Positions 1-9,364 are shown, counted from the stretch's first letter. The stretch: 64,000 nt of DNA from Pseudomonas simiae (GCF_900111895.1 NZ_FOKB01000001.1:811177-875176); one strand, 5' to 3'. Made by a program: numbers and translations. Notes: a model not told the origin generated them from the sequence alone.

Positions 1-575
1 GTCAGTGAGTCATTGGGCGCACCATCGGGCAGCGGCACAGGCGTTTGATAAGGCCATTCGTGGCCATCAATCCAGCTTTTTGCAGCCATATCCACGAGAG
101 AAGGGGGCCTGGTAGTGTCCACCCCCGGCGTTTCTCTCAACGCACGGAACACGCCGTTGCTGATGAGCCTCAAGTCCTCTGCACAATAGGCGCGCTGGGC
201 AACTGCGTGGCTGAGGTTTTCCATTATCGCGCGGGCGCGACGAAACGCATCGACGTCGAAGGGCACTTTGTCGCCCTGACCAAAATCGAACTCGATCAGC
301 AGTCGCTCATTGCTCTGGGACACACCGCCCTCGGCGAACATCTCATAGATGTCGTTGAGCATCATGCCGAAAGGCTGCAAGGCATTCAGTACCGCGATGA
401 GGAAAGACGTGGCATCGACGGTGTGACGTTTCAGATAGGCGCCAATGTCTTGAGATGGCGCAATCTGCAACGCCGCGCGCAGGTCTGCGACGAACTGTCT
501 GTCATGGCTCCTGGGCGCCAGGCGGTCCGCTGAGTTCAGGCTGTTCCACAGGTCAGCTGCTGTTCGAAGGGTCAC
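1..575 (-). CDS. Hypothetical protein, C-terminus cut by window edge
   Basis: An open frame runs leftwards from a GTG at 573-575 to the window edge without a stop, about 191 codons. AAGGA lies 6-7 bases before the GTG, a good ribosome binding site, and the ATG-less start explains why it is easily missed. The product begins MTLRTAADLWNSL and is a soluble, mildly acidic protein with no signal peptide or membrane segment. I do not recognise a family. Its head-to-head neighbour at 673 is transcribed the other way, so the 97-bp gap should hold two promoters. The plus-strand reading of the same stretch has poorer protein character and is taken as a shadow. Confidence 0.6.
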   Translation of the reverse strand, partial: MTLRTAADLWNSLNSADRLAPRSHDRQFVADLRAALQIAPSQDIGAYLKRHTVDATSFLIAVLNALQPFGMMLNDIYEMFAEGGVSQSNERLLIEFDFGQGDKVPFDVDAFRRARAIMENLSHAVAQRAYCAEDLRLISNGVFRALRETPGVDTTRPPSLVDMAAKSWIDGHEWPYQTPVPLPDGAPNDSL

Positions 576-672
576 AAATCTTCCTTGATAAGAATAGGTG
601 GCTATTAGCCATGTGGTGCGAAGTGTGGGATGTTATCTCACTCAAGGAAATCATGCGCTGGTCAGGAACATC

Positions 673-1245
673 ATGAACGCACAGCAAGGTCTTTACGAAA
701 ACATCACGCTTATCGACGTCCAGTTGGCGTCCGTCTATTACCCAATTCTGGTTGATCTGGCCAAGCACAAACATTGCCTGACGTACTCCGAACTGGTCGA
801 TCGTGCCCAGTGTGAGAACCCTGACCATCCGGTCGTTCAAAATGCTATTCCCGTTTCCACCGGGCGGCGGCTGGACGTGGTCAGGCTGTTCACCAATGAG
901 CGAGGGCTGCCAGACCTGACGTCGTTGGTGATCAGTAAAAGCTCGGGGGAGTGTGGCAGTTTTTTTTCTCGACACTTCGATCCGGTGGCTGCGCGTAAGC
1001 AGGTCTTTGAGTTTGACTGGAGCGTCGCGACAGCGGACTTCGATGGTTTCGTCAGTGTGACCACGCAGGCAGTGAAACCTCGCCAAAAGGTCAAAAAGCC
1101 GCAAGCTATCCAGTGTATGGCGGCTTATTACCAGACGAACAAGGCGACCCTGCCGGTGAAGGTCAGTGAATACAGAGAGGCTATCATCGACCTCATCATG
1201 GAGGGGTTCTCGGCTGAAGAAGCCTACCTGATAGCCCTGCGCTGA
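673..1245 (+). CDS. Hypothetical protein, 190 aa
   Basis: The frame is open from 598, but the ATG at 673 is preferred because AGGA sits six bases upstream and the residues before it look non-coding. The product (MNAQQGLYENI...) is soluble, has no signal sequence, and ends with a helical tail EGFSAEEAYLIALR. It contains a conserved-looking block IPVSTGRRLDVVRLF followed by GLPDLTSLVIS. I have a vague memory of similar unannotated proteobacterial proteins but cannot name a domain. Its last 22 bases overlap the convergent DUF1835 gene, so the two transcripts are complementary at their 3' ends. No function is assigned. Confidence 0.7.
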   Translation: MNAQQGLYENITLIDVQLASVYYPILVDLAKHKHCLTYSELVDRAQCENPDHPVVQNAIPVSTGRRLDVVRLFTNERGLPDLTSLVISKSSGECGSFFSRHFDPVAARKQVFEFDWSVATADFDGFVSVTTQAVKPRQKVKKPQAIQCMAAYYQTNKATLPVKVSEYREAIIDLIMEGFSAEEAYLIALR

Positions 1246-2432
1246 AAGACGGGTTGGTTATCCTCATCAATCGTCCAGTGAGGTTGGCCGGGTTGGATGC
1301 ACGTTCCACCGACCCAGCGTTCATGGGAGCAATGGTCGGGCCAATAGGCTCGGCCTTTGAGCACGTCTTGGCCCAATGCCGTCAGCGTCAACCCTCTTTG
1401 CGGCCATGCTTTTTGGGCTTCTGCTTCTAGGAGCAAAGGGTTGTCGCCATCGATCAGCGGCCGCAAGAGCGCATGAAACATCATGTCCCCCAGAAACGGC
1501 AGCGGTTCACGCTTGGCCATCAGCTCGGCAAACACCCGACCGAAGGGGGTTGGCCCAGCTTCAGCAAGGTACGTCAGGGCCAATCGCTCGGTCAGCGACA
1601 GGCCATCGCGCACCCCAGGCAACTCCTGCAATTGACGCAACAGCGCCGGGGCGAGCAACGGTAAGGCGGGATGGCTGTCATGGGCCAATTGCGCCCATTT
1701 GACTGGCGAGCTATCGCAGTACGCCGACCAGGCCCGTTTGGCCAATTGCACGGCATCATTATCGATCAGACGCCGTTGCGGCCACAGCCACGCCAGCACA
1801 TCCGGCGCCAGTTGGCCGATGCCGATAAAGCGTTGCACGCCGGGAATGTGGTCTACCTCGATCAGTTCCAACTTACGCGGTGCTTGTTCGAGGCCGGCAA
1901 GCGCACGGACCAGGAACAATTGGTCATAGGCATCCGCTTCGCACCACAGCACGCTGTGATCGGCGCTGGCCAATGCGTCGAGGTGGCCGTATTCAACGTC
2001 TACGCGACGCGCTGCGTCTGCTTCATCGATGGAAAAGGCCTGGCTGATAAATGCACTGCGCATGGCGCGGAAGTCTTGGCCGGGCAAGTCGCGGACCGGC
2101 CCCATGCACAGCGGGTCGGCGAGCATCCGGAACTGCCCTTTGAACCCCGCCAGCTGGAGGGTGTGGGCAATGTCATTGCCGCAGCGCCAGTGGGTGGTGC
2201 GGGCTTCATCACTGGCGGCAAAGTCGGGGTGGCGGGCGGCGAAGTCGATGGCGTCGATATGGGCCTTGAGCTTGGGCCAACTGCTGAAACCCAGCTGCTT
2301 GGCGATCGTCCACTGGGCCACGGACAAGGTAGCGTTCGGGTCCTGGGTTTTCAGGTGTGGCAGCAGTTCCTTGGCGCGCTTGCGCTGCTGCTCAAGGTTG
2401 AGGCGGCCATCGGTGTTGAATGGATGGGACAT
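1224..2432 (-). CDS. DUF1835 domain-containing protein, 402 aa
   Basis: The start chosen is the ATG at 2430-2432 (MSHPFNTDGR), which has GGAG seven bases upstream; an 11-residue extension is possible but lacks a site. Residues 10-65 form a helical N-terminal region seen in other pseudomonad members. From about residue 75 the sequence HWRCGNDIAHTLQLAGF...DPLCMGPV matches the DUF1835 signature, and a C-terminal DUF3658-like part follows. Family function is unknown; some members are called transcription-related without proof. It appears monocistronic, overlapping the convergent gene at its 3' end by 22 bp. Confidence 0.75.
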   Translation of the reverse strand: MSHPFNTDGRLNLEQQRKRAKELLPHLKTQDPNATLSVAQWTIAKQLGFSSWPKLKAHIDAIDFAARHPDFAASDEARTTHWRCGNDIAHTLQLAGFKGQFRMLADPLCMGPVRDLPGQDFRAMRSAFISQAFSIDEADAARRVDVEYGHLDALASADHSVLWCEADAYDQLFLVRALAGLEQAPRKLELIEVDHIPGVQRFIGIGQLAPDVLAWLWPQRRLIDNDAVQLAKRAWSAYCDSSPVKWAQLAHDSHPALPLLAPALLRQLQELPGVRDGLSLTERLALTYLAEAGPTPFGRVFAELMAKREPLPFLGDMMFHALLRPLIDGDNPLLLEAEAQKAWPQRGLTLTALGQDVLKGRAYWPDHCSHERWVGGTCIQPGQPHWTIDEDNQPVFQRRAIR

Positions 2433-2612
2433 ACGATCTCCTTGCACAAACCTTTTCCGCTTCAAGGTTGGGAGTCGTAAAAAAAGAGGGTGTTGCAGGG
2501 TCTTGGGCGCAGCCCTTTCCGCGGAAGGTGGCGTAGAGAGCGCCAGGCGGGAAATATAGGCAGTGCCGCGCTCGATTGCAAATCAGTCTCTTGTGTCCGG
2601 CTCCCACAGAGG

Positions 2613-3326
2613 TCAGTCGGGTTTTTTCAGCACCGTGGTGGGACCTGTGGTTGAGCGAACACTGTCTTTGGGAACTCGGCGTTTCTGAAACTGGATTTCG
2701 CCGCCCTCCCTGTGTTTTTCCACCAGATACAACATATCGTCACTTTCGCCGACGATACAGGCCGTGACCACATCGAGGTTGTTGAGCTGGAGAATTGATG
2801 GCTTGCAATCACGAATCTCTTCGTAGGCTCTCAGCTTGCCATGTGCCATCGACTGCGCGTACGCCAGCGACCAGATGATCCAGGCGAAAAATGCCAGCAG
2901 GCTGATCAGCAGTGCGCCGGATATCGGCGTCGTGGCTTTCCTGTAGCTCTTCTCCAGCCTGCGCAGCATTCGATAGCGACGTGTGTGGATCCCCAATTCC
3001 CGAGTGGGTAAAACACGGTCAGGGTTTTCGGTGAAGTACATCAGGCAGGCGAAAACCAGGACCGCTGCGGTGAAGATAAGCAAGGCCGCCAGTTTGACCA
3101 GAATGTCGTTTCCGCCGTACACCACGTAGTGATAAGTGTCGTAGCCGAGACGGTTAACGGGCACGCCGAGCACCTTGTTATAAGTCTCCAGATAGGCGTA
3201 GCCGTTTGAGTAAAACAGCGCAAACAGCAGCAGCATGATCGGCAGGCTTTGACGCTTTAGCAGTCGCCATAACCACGCTGCGCTCAAGCGGGAAGCGGGG
3301 GTATTGGATACTTTCTGTTCGTCCAT
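2613..3326 (-). CDS. Inner-membrane protein of unknown function, 237 aa
   Basis: AGGA lies seven bases before the ATG at 3326. The hydropathy shows three likely membrane segments: residues about 28-45 (LPIMLLLFALFYSNGYAYL), 78-98 and 137-157, with a basic cytoplasmic loop RRYRMLRRLEKSYRKA between the last two. The C-terminal 80 residues are hydrophilic and probably periplasmic, carrying two cysteines. No family is recognised. It is divergent from fetA, and the 163 bp between them should hold both promoters. Confidence that it is a real gene is good; function unknown. Confidence 0.7.
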   Translation of the reverse strand: MDEQKVSNTPASRLSAAWLWRLLKRQSLPIMLLLFALFYSNGYAYLETYNKVLGVPVNRLGYDTYHYVVYGGNDILVKLAALLIFTAAVLVFACLMYFTENPDRVLPTRELGIHTRRYRMLRRLEKSYRKATTPISGALLISLLAFFAWIIWSLAYAQSMAHGKLRAYEEIRDCKPSILQLNNLDVVTACIVGESDDMLYLVEKHREGGEIQFQKRRVPKDSVRSTTGPTTVLKKPD

Positions 3327-3489
3327 GAGGGTTCCTTTTTATAGGACTGCGAGTCTAGCGAGCACAATGGGCCTTGCCCAGGCCAACTGCGCGCTTCTGC
3401 TCGTGCACATGAGTTTGAATGTTTTGCATGAAATCCCGACGAGTGTGCTTCACCATTGCACCATCCAGATTGAGAGGAACACCGCGTCC

Positions 3490-4167
3490 ATGAGCGCACT
3501 GATCGAAACCCGCGCCCTTACGCGCATGGACGAGCGCCGCCACGTGGCCTTGCTCCAGCCCACCGATTTCACCTTGAATGCCACCGATCGCGTGTCGATC
3601 ACCGGCTCATCCGGCTCGGGCAAAAGCGTGTTCCTGCGCGCACTCGCCCTGCTGGACGCGCCCAGCTCCGGGCAGATCCTGTGGAACGGCCAGCCGATTA
3701 ACAACGCGCAGATTCCTCACTACCGCTGCCACATCAGCTACCTGTCGCAACGCCCGGCGCTGCTCGACGGCACAGTGGAAGACAACCTGCGCTTCCCGTT
3801 CAGCCTGAAGACGTCGCGCAAACGCCGCTTTGACCTGGCGACGGTGACCACGCTGTTGGGCCACGCGGGTAAGACTCCGGATTTTCTGGCCAAGCGCGCC
3901 GCCGACCTGTCGGGCGGTGAGTCCCAGGTGGTTTCGCTGATCCGCACCCTGCAGCTCAACCCCGAAGTGCTGTTGCTCGACGAGCCCACCGCCGCCCTCG
4001 ACCCCACGTCTTCCCGCGAAGTGGAAGCGCTGATCGACGCCTGGTTTGCCGTGGATCGCTCCCGCGCCTGTGTCTGGGTCTCCCACGACCTCGAACAGGC
4101 CCGGCGCATGAGCGACATCCATTTGCAGATCAGTGCCGGTGTATTGAGTGGAGTGGCCCAGCCATGA
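3490..4167 (+). CDS. fetA: Iron efflux ABC transporter ATP-binding protein FetA
   Basis: FetA (YbbL) is the ATPase of a small exporter that removes iron and protects against peroxide stress. The 225-residue product has Walker A GSSGSGKS at residues 39-46, an LSGGESQ signature, Walker B VLLLDEPTA and a switch histidine (WVSHD). The ATG at 3490 gives exactly the family length; the open frame reaches back to 3304 but the extra residues are atypical. GAGAGGA lies 11 bases upstream, rather far. The stop overlaps the start of fetB in ATGA, so the two are translationally coupled. Family assignment is from the pairing with a UPF0014 permease. Confidence 0.85.
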   Translation: MSALIETRALTRMDERRHVALLQPTDFTLNATDRVSITGSSGSGKSVFLRALALLDAPSSGQILWNGQPINNAQIPHYRCHISYLSQRPALLDGTVEDNLRFPFSLKTSRKRRFDLATVTTLLGHAGKTPDFLAKRAADLSGGESQVVSLIRTLQLNPEVLLLDEPTAALDPTSSREVEALIDAWFAVDRSRACVWVSHDLEQARRMSDIHLQISAGVLSGVAQP

Positions 4168-4958
4168 ACTATCAGAACCTTACCGCGCTGGACATGGGCA
4201 TCGCCGCCTCGCTGATCCTGATCAACGGCGCGCTCTCCCTGCTGTTGCGCCTGGGCCTGGAGCGTCAGTTGTTCTGGGCGGCTGTGCGCACCGTGGTGCA
4301 ACTGCTGGCCATCGGTTATCTGCTGGGCTGGGTGTTCGAGTTTGCCTATTGGTACGTGGTGCTGCCGCTGATGTGCGCCATGACGCTGATTGCCGGTATC
4401 TCGGCGGCGGGGCGCGGGCGGCGCACGTATCGGGGGCAGCGCGTGGACAGCATCCTGTCGGTGTGGGGCAGTTCGTGGCTGGTGACGGCGGTGGGCTTGT
4501 TTGCGGTGATTCGCATCCATCCGTGGTACGAGCCGCAGTATGCGATCCCGATCCTTGGCATGATTCTGGGCAACACCCTGACTGGCGTGTCGCTGGGGAT
4601 AGAGCGCATGACCCAGGAGCTGACATCGGGCCGCAACACCATCGAAATGATCCTGGCCCTTGGCGGCTCGCGCTGGGAAGCGGCGCAGGAAGCCATCCGC
4701 CAGGCGGTGCGCGCCGGTATGATCCCGACGCTGAACCAGATGACGGTGGTGGGCATCGTCAGCCTGCCCGGCATGATGACGGGGCAGGTACTGGCGGGGG
4801 AGAGTCCGGTGGACGCGGTGCGGTATCAGATCGTGATCATGTTTCTGATTGCCGCATCGTCGGCGTTGGGCACGGTGGGGGCGGTGCTGCTCACGTATCG
4901 GCGGTTGTTTTCGGTGAGCCATCGGTTTTTGCGTGATCGGCTGCAAGAACGTGCCTGA
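4164..4958 (+). CDS. fetB: Iron export permease FetB (UPF0014 family)
   Basis: This 264-residue protein has about seven hydrophobic segments and the UPF0014 hallmarks: an early R-TVVQLLAIGYLLGW stretch, GNTLTGVSLGIERM in the middle, and IRQAVRAGMIPTLNQMTVVGIVSLPGMMTGQ near residue 190, the loop that contacts the ATPase. It begins four bases inside fetA (ATGA), as in other fetAB operons. With FetA it forms an inner-membrane iron exporter; substrate is inferred from the E. coli pair. The 190 bp that follow before the GST gene hold no recognisable gene. Confidence 0.87.
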   Translation: MNYQNLTALDMGIAASLILINGALSLLLRLGLERQLFWAAVRTVVQLLAIGYLLGWVFEFAYWYVVLPLMCAMTLIAGISAAGRGRRTYRGQRVDSILSVWGSSWLVTAVGLFAVIRIHPWYEPQYAIPILGMILGNTLTGVSLGIERMTQELTSGRNTIEMILALGGSRWEAAQEAIRQAVRAGMIPTLNQMTVVGIVSLPGMMTGQVLAGESPVDAVRYQIVIMFLIAASSALGTVGAVLLTYRRLFSVSHRFLRDRLQERA

Positions 4959-5148
4959 TCGAGGTCTTGGCCTGGATCGCGTTGGACAGCGTGGTGATGA
5001 CCACCGTGTTCAACCTGATCGTGGGTATTATTCGACGAGTGATTGTTTCACCGGATGAAATGCTGGATTGTAAATCCTGGTGATTCCAACGGCCGGGGCA
5101 GCGGCGGAACATGCGGGGCGTCGATACCTCACTCTGTTGGAGCCTTTC

Positions 5149-5769
5149 ATGATCAAATTCTACGGTTTCCCGTTGTCCGGCCACTCACACCGGGTCGAGC
5201 TGATGCTGTCGCTGCTCGGCCTGCCTACGGAGTTTGTGCAGGTTGACCTCAAGCAAGGCGCTCACAAAGCCCCCGAGTTCATTGCCTCCATCAACCCGTT
5301 CGGCCAGGTGCCGGCCATCGATGACAACGGTGTTGTGCTGGCGGACTCCAATGCGATCCTGGTTTACCTGGCGAACACCTATGGCAACGGTCAATGGCTG
5401 CCGAGCGACCCGGTGGGGCAGGCTCGCGTGCAGCGCTGGCTCTCGGCCGCTGCCGGCCAGTTGCACGCCGGGCCTGCGTCTGCACGACTGGCCACGGTGT
5501 TTGGTGCCGAGGTCGACACCGCCGTCGCCATTGCCCGTTCCCATGCGTTGCTGAAACTGGTGGAGGCGCAATTGAGCCAGAGCCGTTTCCTGGTCGGCGA
5601 GCAACCCACTATTGCCGATGTGGCGTTCTACACCTACACCGCTCACGCGCCGGAAGGCAATGTTTCGCTGGCCGACTACCCTCAAGTGCGCGCCTGGCTC
5701 GCCAGCATCGAGGCGTTGCCGGGGTTCGTGGGCATGCCGCGAACGGCGGTGGGCTTGCAGTCGCAATAA
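5149..5769 (+). CDS. Glutathione S-transferase family protein, 206 aa
   Basis: The ATG at 5149 ([18 protein letters not shown]) is preferred over upstream starts because GGAG lies six bases before it and the thioredoxin fold begins at once. The N-terminal domain carries the glutathione-binding cis-proline region ([11 protein letters not shown]) and the SNAIL-type segment [10 protein letters not shown]. The C-terminal helical domain ends at about residue 200, with the N-capping box family motif [13 protein letters not shown]. Length is normal for bacterial GSTs. It precedes a LysR gene by only 18 bp, so it may be in one transcript with the two regulators. Substrate unknown. Confidence 0.85.
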   Translation: MIKFYGFPLSGHSHRVELMLSLLGLPTEFVQVDLKQGAHKAPEFIASINPFGQVPAIDDNGVVLADSNAILVYLANTYGNGQWLPSDPVGQARVQRWLSAAAGQLHAGPASARLATVFGAEVDTAVAIARSHALLKLVEAQLSQSRFLVGEQPTIADVAFYTYTAHAPEGNVSLADYPQVRAWLASIEALPGFVGMPRTAVGLQSQ

Positions 5770-5787
5770 CTTTCTAGAGGCGTGCCG

Positions 5788-6708
5788 ATGGACCGATTTC
5801 ATGAGATGCAGGTGTTCCTGGCCGTGGCCGAGGAGGAGGGCTTCGCCGCTGCGGCGCGCCGCCTGAAAACCTCGCCGCCCAGTGTGACCCGGGCCATCGC
5901 CGCCATGGAGCAACGCATCGGCACCCAATTGCTGGCGCGTACCACACGCAGCTTGCACCTCACCGAAGCCGGCCAGCGTTACCTGGAAGATTGCCGGCGT
6001 ATCCTGGCGGAGCTCGATGAAGCCGAGGAAGCTGCGGCGGGCAGTTATTCCATTCCTTGCGGCCATTTGACGGTGACCGCGCCGGTGCTGTTTGGCGAGC
6101 TGTATGTGGCACCGGTGCTGGGGGAGTACCTGGACCGGTTCCCGCTGGTGAATATCAACGCCTTGCTGGTCGATCGCGTGGTCAACATGACCGACGAAGG
6201 TGTGGATGTGGCGGTGCGTATCGGTCACTTGCATGAGCCGGGGCAGCAGGCGATCAAGGTCGGTGAAGTGCGCCGAGTGGTGTGTGCATCGCCGGCCTAT
6301 CTCGAACAGCACGGGCGGCCTACGCATCCGTCGCAGTTGCGTGAAGCCAAGATCGCCACGTCGTCGTCCAGCCGGTTGGTGAGTGGCTGGGAGTTCGTCG
6401 ACGGCGGCCAACCCTTGACCGTGTCCATCGAGCCACGTCTGGTGGTCACGGCGAACAATGCCGCGATCAACCTGGCGCGGTTGGGCTGGGGCATGACGCG
6501 TGTGCTGTCCTATCAAGTCGCAGCGGCGGTGGCGGCGGGTGAGTTGGAGATTGTCCTTGAAGCCTATGAGTCGGCGCCGTTGCCGATCCAGGTGGTGTTC
6601 CAGAAAAGCGGCCGGGTGCCGGCCAAGATCAACACCTTTGTCGACTTTCTCACCCACCGCCTGGGTCAGGACGCCGCGCTGAACCCGGCAATCAAGCGGC
6701 GCAGCTGA
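5788..6708 (+). CDS. LysR-family transcriptional regulator (first of a pair)
   Basis: The 306-residue product has the LysR winged HTH at residues 1-60 (MDRFHEMQVFLAVAEEEGF..., RTTRSLHLTEAG) and a substrate-binding domain to the end. The ATG at 5788 is chosen; a GTG two codons earlier is possible, and GAGG lies six to seven bases ahead of the ATG. It is of the subgroup that regulates a neighbouring oxidoreductase or GST. Downstream, its TGA overlaps the start of a second LysR gene by one base, so both are made from one mRNA. Target genes may be the adjacent GST; that is inference. Confidence 0.87.
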   Translation: MDRFHEMQVFLAVAEEEGFAAAARRLKTSPPSVTRAIAAMEQRIGTQLLARTTRSLHLTEAGQRYLEDCRRILAELDEAEEAAAGSYSIPCGHLTVTAPVLFGELYVAPVLGEYLDRFPLVNINALLVDRVVNMTDEGVDVAVRIGHLHEPGQQAIKVGEVRRVVCASPAYLEQHGRPTHPSQLREAKIATSSSSRLVSGWEFVDGGQPLTVSIEPRLVVTANNAAINLARLGWGMTRVLSYQVAAAVAAGELEIVLEAYESAPLPIQVVFQKSGRVPAKINTFVDFLTHRLGQDAALNPAIKRRS

Positions 6709-7592
6709 TGGAGCGTTATCGCGATATGCAGTTGTTCGCCGCGCTGGCCGGGCAGCCTAGCCTGGCCTCGGCGGCGCGTGATGCACAGGTCTCCGGCCCG
6801 ACCCTGGTACGCGCGATTGCCCGCCTGGAGGCGCGTTTACGCGTGCCGTTGCTGGCGCGCAGCACGCGTGGCGTGAGCCTCACCGACGCCGGCAGCGCCT
6901 ACCTGGCGGACTGCGTGCGCCTGCTCGCCGCGGTGGACGCCGCCGAAGCCTCCGCCAAGGGCCTGCATGTGCAGGCCCAAGGCAATCTGCGGGTGTTTTT
7001 GCCGTTCCTGTTCAGCCGCTATGTGATGGCGCCGGTCTTGGCCGACTACTTGGACCGCTATCCCGAGGTGAACCTGGTCGTCAGCTACCACGACTATTAC
7101 CCGAACCTGCACGAAGAAGGGCTCGACGTCGCCATCCTCGTCGGAGAACTGCCCGATTCGTCATTGATTGCCCGACCGCTGGGGCACGTGCGGCCTATCC
7201 TCTGCGCCAGCCCCGACTATCTTGCTGTTCACGGTGAGCCTCAACGCCCGGATGACCTCAAGCAGCATCGACTGATCGCCAGCACCGATCAGGTGCATTG
7301 GGATTTTCCGGGCTATCAACTCAAGGCCCGCGCCCGACTCGGCTGCGCCACGGTGCAGGGCGCGATCAATGCGGCGGTGCATGGCGCGGGGTTGATTCGC
7401 TGCTTGAGTTATCCGGTGCACGACCACCTGCAGACCGGGCAGCTGCGTAGGGTATTGCCGGACTTTGAGCCGCCGCCCCTGCCGGTGCAGGTGGTGTACC
7501 GCGAAGGCCGCAACGCACCGATGCGCGTGCGCAGTTTTGTCGACCACTGTGTGACGGCGTTGCGCGACTACCCGGCATTTCAGCTGGCGTAA
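6708..7592 (+). CDS. LysR-family transcriptional regulator (second of a pair)
   Basis: This 294-residue regulator shares the architecture and several phrases of the preceding one (VMAPVLADYLDRYPEVNL here, VAPVLGEYLDRFPLVNI there), which suggests an old tandem duplication. The HTH covers residues 1-60 and RSTRGVSLTDAG marks its end. Its start codon shares one base with the upstream stop (TGATG), a sign of translational coupling. The following flavoprotein gene starts 79 bp later and may be its target. Effector unknown. Confidence 0.87.
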   Translation: MERYRDMQLFAALAGQPSLASAARDAQVSGPTLVRAIARLEARLRVPLLARSTRGVSLTDAGSAYLADCVRLLAAVDAAEASAKGLHVQAQGNLRVFLPFLFSRYVMAPVLADYLDRYPEVNLVVSYHDYYPNLHEEGLDVAILVGELPDSSLIARPLGHVRPILCASPDYLAVHGEPQRPDDLKQHRLIASTDQVHWDFPGYQLKARARLGCATVQGAINAAVHGAGLIRCLSYPVHDHLQTGQLRRVLPDFEPPPLPVQVVYREGRNAPMRVRSFVDHCVTALRDYPAFQLA

Positions 7593-7671
7593 CAGTGGAT
7601 TGCCTGGCGTGGTGATTCTCACGCCGGCTGACAGGGCGCAGCATCGACACATCCAACATGAGGTGCTCGCC

Positions 7672-8604
7672 ATGAACCTGATCGAACAATCCCCCTGGCA
7701 TGCCGGTGAACGGCACATACAAGCAGCGGTGGGCGTGGCCGACCGTATGGCCGTGGTCGGGCCCAAAGTGATCCGCGATCACCTGCCGGAACAGCACCGG
7801 GATTTCTACCCTTTATTGCCGTACCTGATACTGGGTGCGGTGGACGAGCAGGGCATCCCTTGGGCGACGATGATTGAAGGCGCGCCAGGCTTTGTCCACT
7901 CGCCGGATCCGCAGACCCTGCAGATCGACAGCCTGCCGTCCGCGACTGACCCGGCCCGCAACGCCTTGCGTAGGGGAGCAGCCGTCGGCCTGCTGGGCAT
8001 CGACCTCAACACTCGGCGCCGCAATCGCATGAACGGCCGAATCGGTGCATTCGATCACGAAGGTTTTTCGGTCGACGTGGTGCATACCTTCGGCAACTGC
8101 CCCAAGTACATCCAACTGCGCCCGGTCGACGGCATCGCCCGCAGACCCGGAACGGTGGTCGAGCGCTTCAACGACCTGGACGATGCCGCGCAAACCCTGA
8201 TCCGCAACGCCGACACGCTTTTCGTCGCCAGTTACGTCGAGGTCGATGGCCAACGTTCGGTGGACGTTTCTCATCGGGGCGGTAACTCAGGTTTTGTGCG
8301 GGTCGAGGGCAACGTGCTGACCATCCCCGACTTCGCCGGCAACCTCTTCTTTGCCACCCTGGGCAACCTGCAAGCCAACCCGGTGGCGGGTTTGTTGTTC
8401 ATCGACTTTGAGTCGGGGGATGTACTGCAAGTGGCTGGGCGGACCTCGTTGATTCTCGACGGCCCGGAAGTGGCGCTGTTCGAAGGCGCCCAGCGGCTGT
8501 GGACGGTGACAGTGGAACACGTGGTGCGCCGCCCAGCGGCGTTGGCGTTGCGGTGGCAGTTCGCGGAGTTTTCGCCGTTCAGTCTGGCGATGGGGAGTTG
8601 GTAG
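7672..8604 (+). CDS. Pyridoxamine 5'-phosphate oxidase-like flavin-binding protein, 310 aa
   Basis: The start at 7672 (MNLIEQSPWHAGER) has GAGGTG seven bases ahead and gives the usual length. The protein belongs to the PPOX-like split-barrel group of flavin-nucleotide-binding proteins: residues 20-60 are the typical GVADRMAVVG...HLPEQHRDFYPLLPYL lead-in, and GFVRVEGN...NLFFATLGNLQANPVAGLLFIDF is the second barrel. Members are sometimes fused to a ferredoxin-NADP reductase; here the reductase part is absent. Probably an FMN-dependent oxidoreductase in the cytoplasm. It overlaps the convergent lipoprotein gene by 26 bp. Confidence 0.78.
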   Translation: MNLIEQSPWHAGERHIQAAVGVADRMAVVGPKVIRDHLPEQHRDFYPLLPYLILGAVDEQGIPWATMIEGAPGFVHSPDPQTLQIDSLPSATDPARNALRRGAAVGLLGIDLNTRRRNRMNGRIGAFDHEGFSVDVVHTFGNCPKYIQLRPVDGIARRPGTVVERFNDLDDAAQTLIRNADTLFVASYVEVDGQRSVDVSHRGGNSGFVRVEGNVLTIPDFAGNLFFATLGNLQANPVAGLLFIDFESGDVLQVAGRTSLILDGPEVALFEGAQRLWTVTVEHVVRRPAALALRWQFAEFSPFSLAMGSW

Positions 8605-9055
8605 CCAGGCCCGGACCATAGGAGGCATTCGGGAACAACTGGTTGGTCATCTCGATGATCTTGCTTTGTGCATCGATAAACTTGCCCATTCGAGCGCCAC
8701 CCGAGGTCGAGTCATACAGCGCCTTGCCCACCTGGCGGCCATTTTCAAACACCTGGATATCGGCATAGCTCATGTAAAGCGCCAGGTCCCAGCTCCATTG
8801 ACCAATGTAGGTCGTCGACAGGGCGCAACTGGCCGGTGGGGTGCCGGGCCGCAGCTCACGAGTCTGGAACCCTTTGCTGCGCAACTGCGCGGTGTAGGTG
8901 GCATTGAACCCGGCACGCAAGCCTTCGGCGGGGATCATGCAGATCTCAGGCGCCTGGGCGCCGCTGAAGGCAACCGGCGTGACGGTTTGCTTGATGCTGC
9001 AGCCAACCAGGGTTAAGGCGGCCAGTAAACAAGCGGGAGCTGTTATCAGGCGCAT
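8579..9055 (-). CDS. Small lipoprotein, 158 aa
   Basis: The product starts MRLITAPACLLAALTLVGCSIKQ: a short basic n-region, hydrophobic core and an LVGC lipobox with Cys at residue 19, so it should be lipidated and anchored in the outer or inner membrane. An ATG four codons earlier (9067) is an equally possible start. The mature part has two further cysteines and a Tyr/Trp-rich stretch GQWSWDLALYMSYADIQVFENG. The phrase resembles the Sbal_3080 group of lipoproteins, but I am not certain. Function unknown. Overlaps the convergent flavoprotein gene by 26 bp. Confidence 0.7.
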   Translation of the reverse strand: MRLITAPACLLAALTLVGCSIKQTVTPVAFSGAQAPEICMIPAEGLRAGFNATYTAQLRSKGFQTRELRPGTPPASCALSTTYIGQWSWDLALYMSYADIQVFENGRQVGKALYDSTSGGARMGKFIDAQSKIIEMTNQLFPNASYGPGLATNSPSPD

Positions 9056-9140
9056 AGCGACGTCCATTTCTTCAGTAGTGGTTTGATGATAGCAGTGAAG
9101 GCCTGATGCCGAGCGCAGCATTTCAGACGCAGGGGGGCGT

Positions 9141-9330
9141 CTGTATGGGAGCTGGCTTGTCGGATCGCCGCACTGCTATCGGGGGCAAGCCCTTATGCCA
9201 GTCAGTTAAGACAAACACTGTAACTGTGGCGAGGGAGCTTGCTCCCGTAGGGTCGCGAAGCGGCCCCAGTTCTATGTTTGAACAGACTGGGACTGCTGCA
9301 CAGTCAGCGGGGGCAAGCTTTCTCGCCACA
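9141..9330. repeat. Two REP-type palindromic elements
   Basis: At 9141-9195 a GGGAGCTGGCTTG half-palindrome faces GGGGGCAAGCCC. At 9225-9330 GTGGCGAGGGAGCTTGCTCCC is followed, inverted, by GGGGGCAAGCTTTCTCGCCAC. Both are of the common P. fluorescens REP families. They fill the space downstream of the DUF3077-type gene and upstream of the lipoprotein gene, and the longest plus-strand frame here is only a by-product of them. Confidence 0.8.
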
Positions 9331-9364
9331 GGGATTGCTTTTTATGATGGAATTACGTGTTTGA

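Noticed and set aside
4959..5148. Small gene between fetB and the GST gene
   Set aside because: Short frames exist on both strands, but none has a convincing start site or family features.
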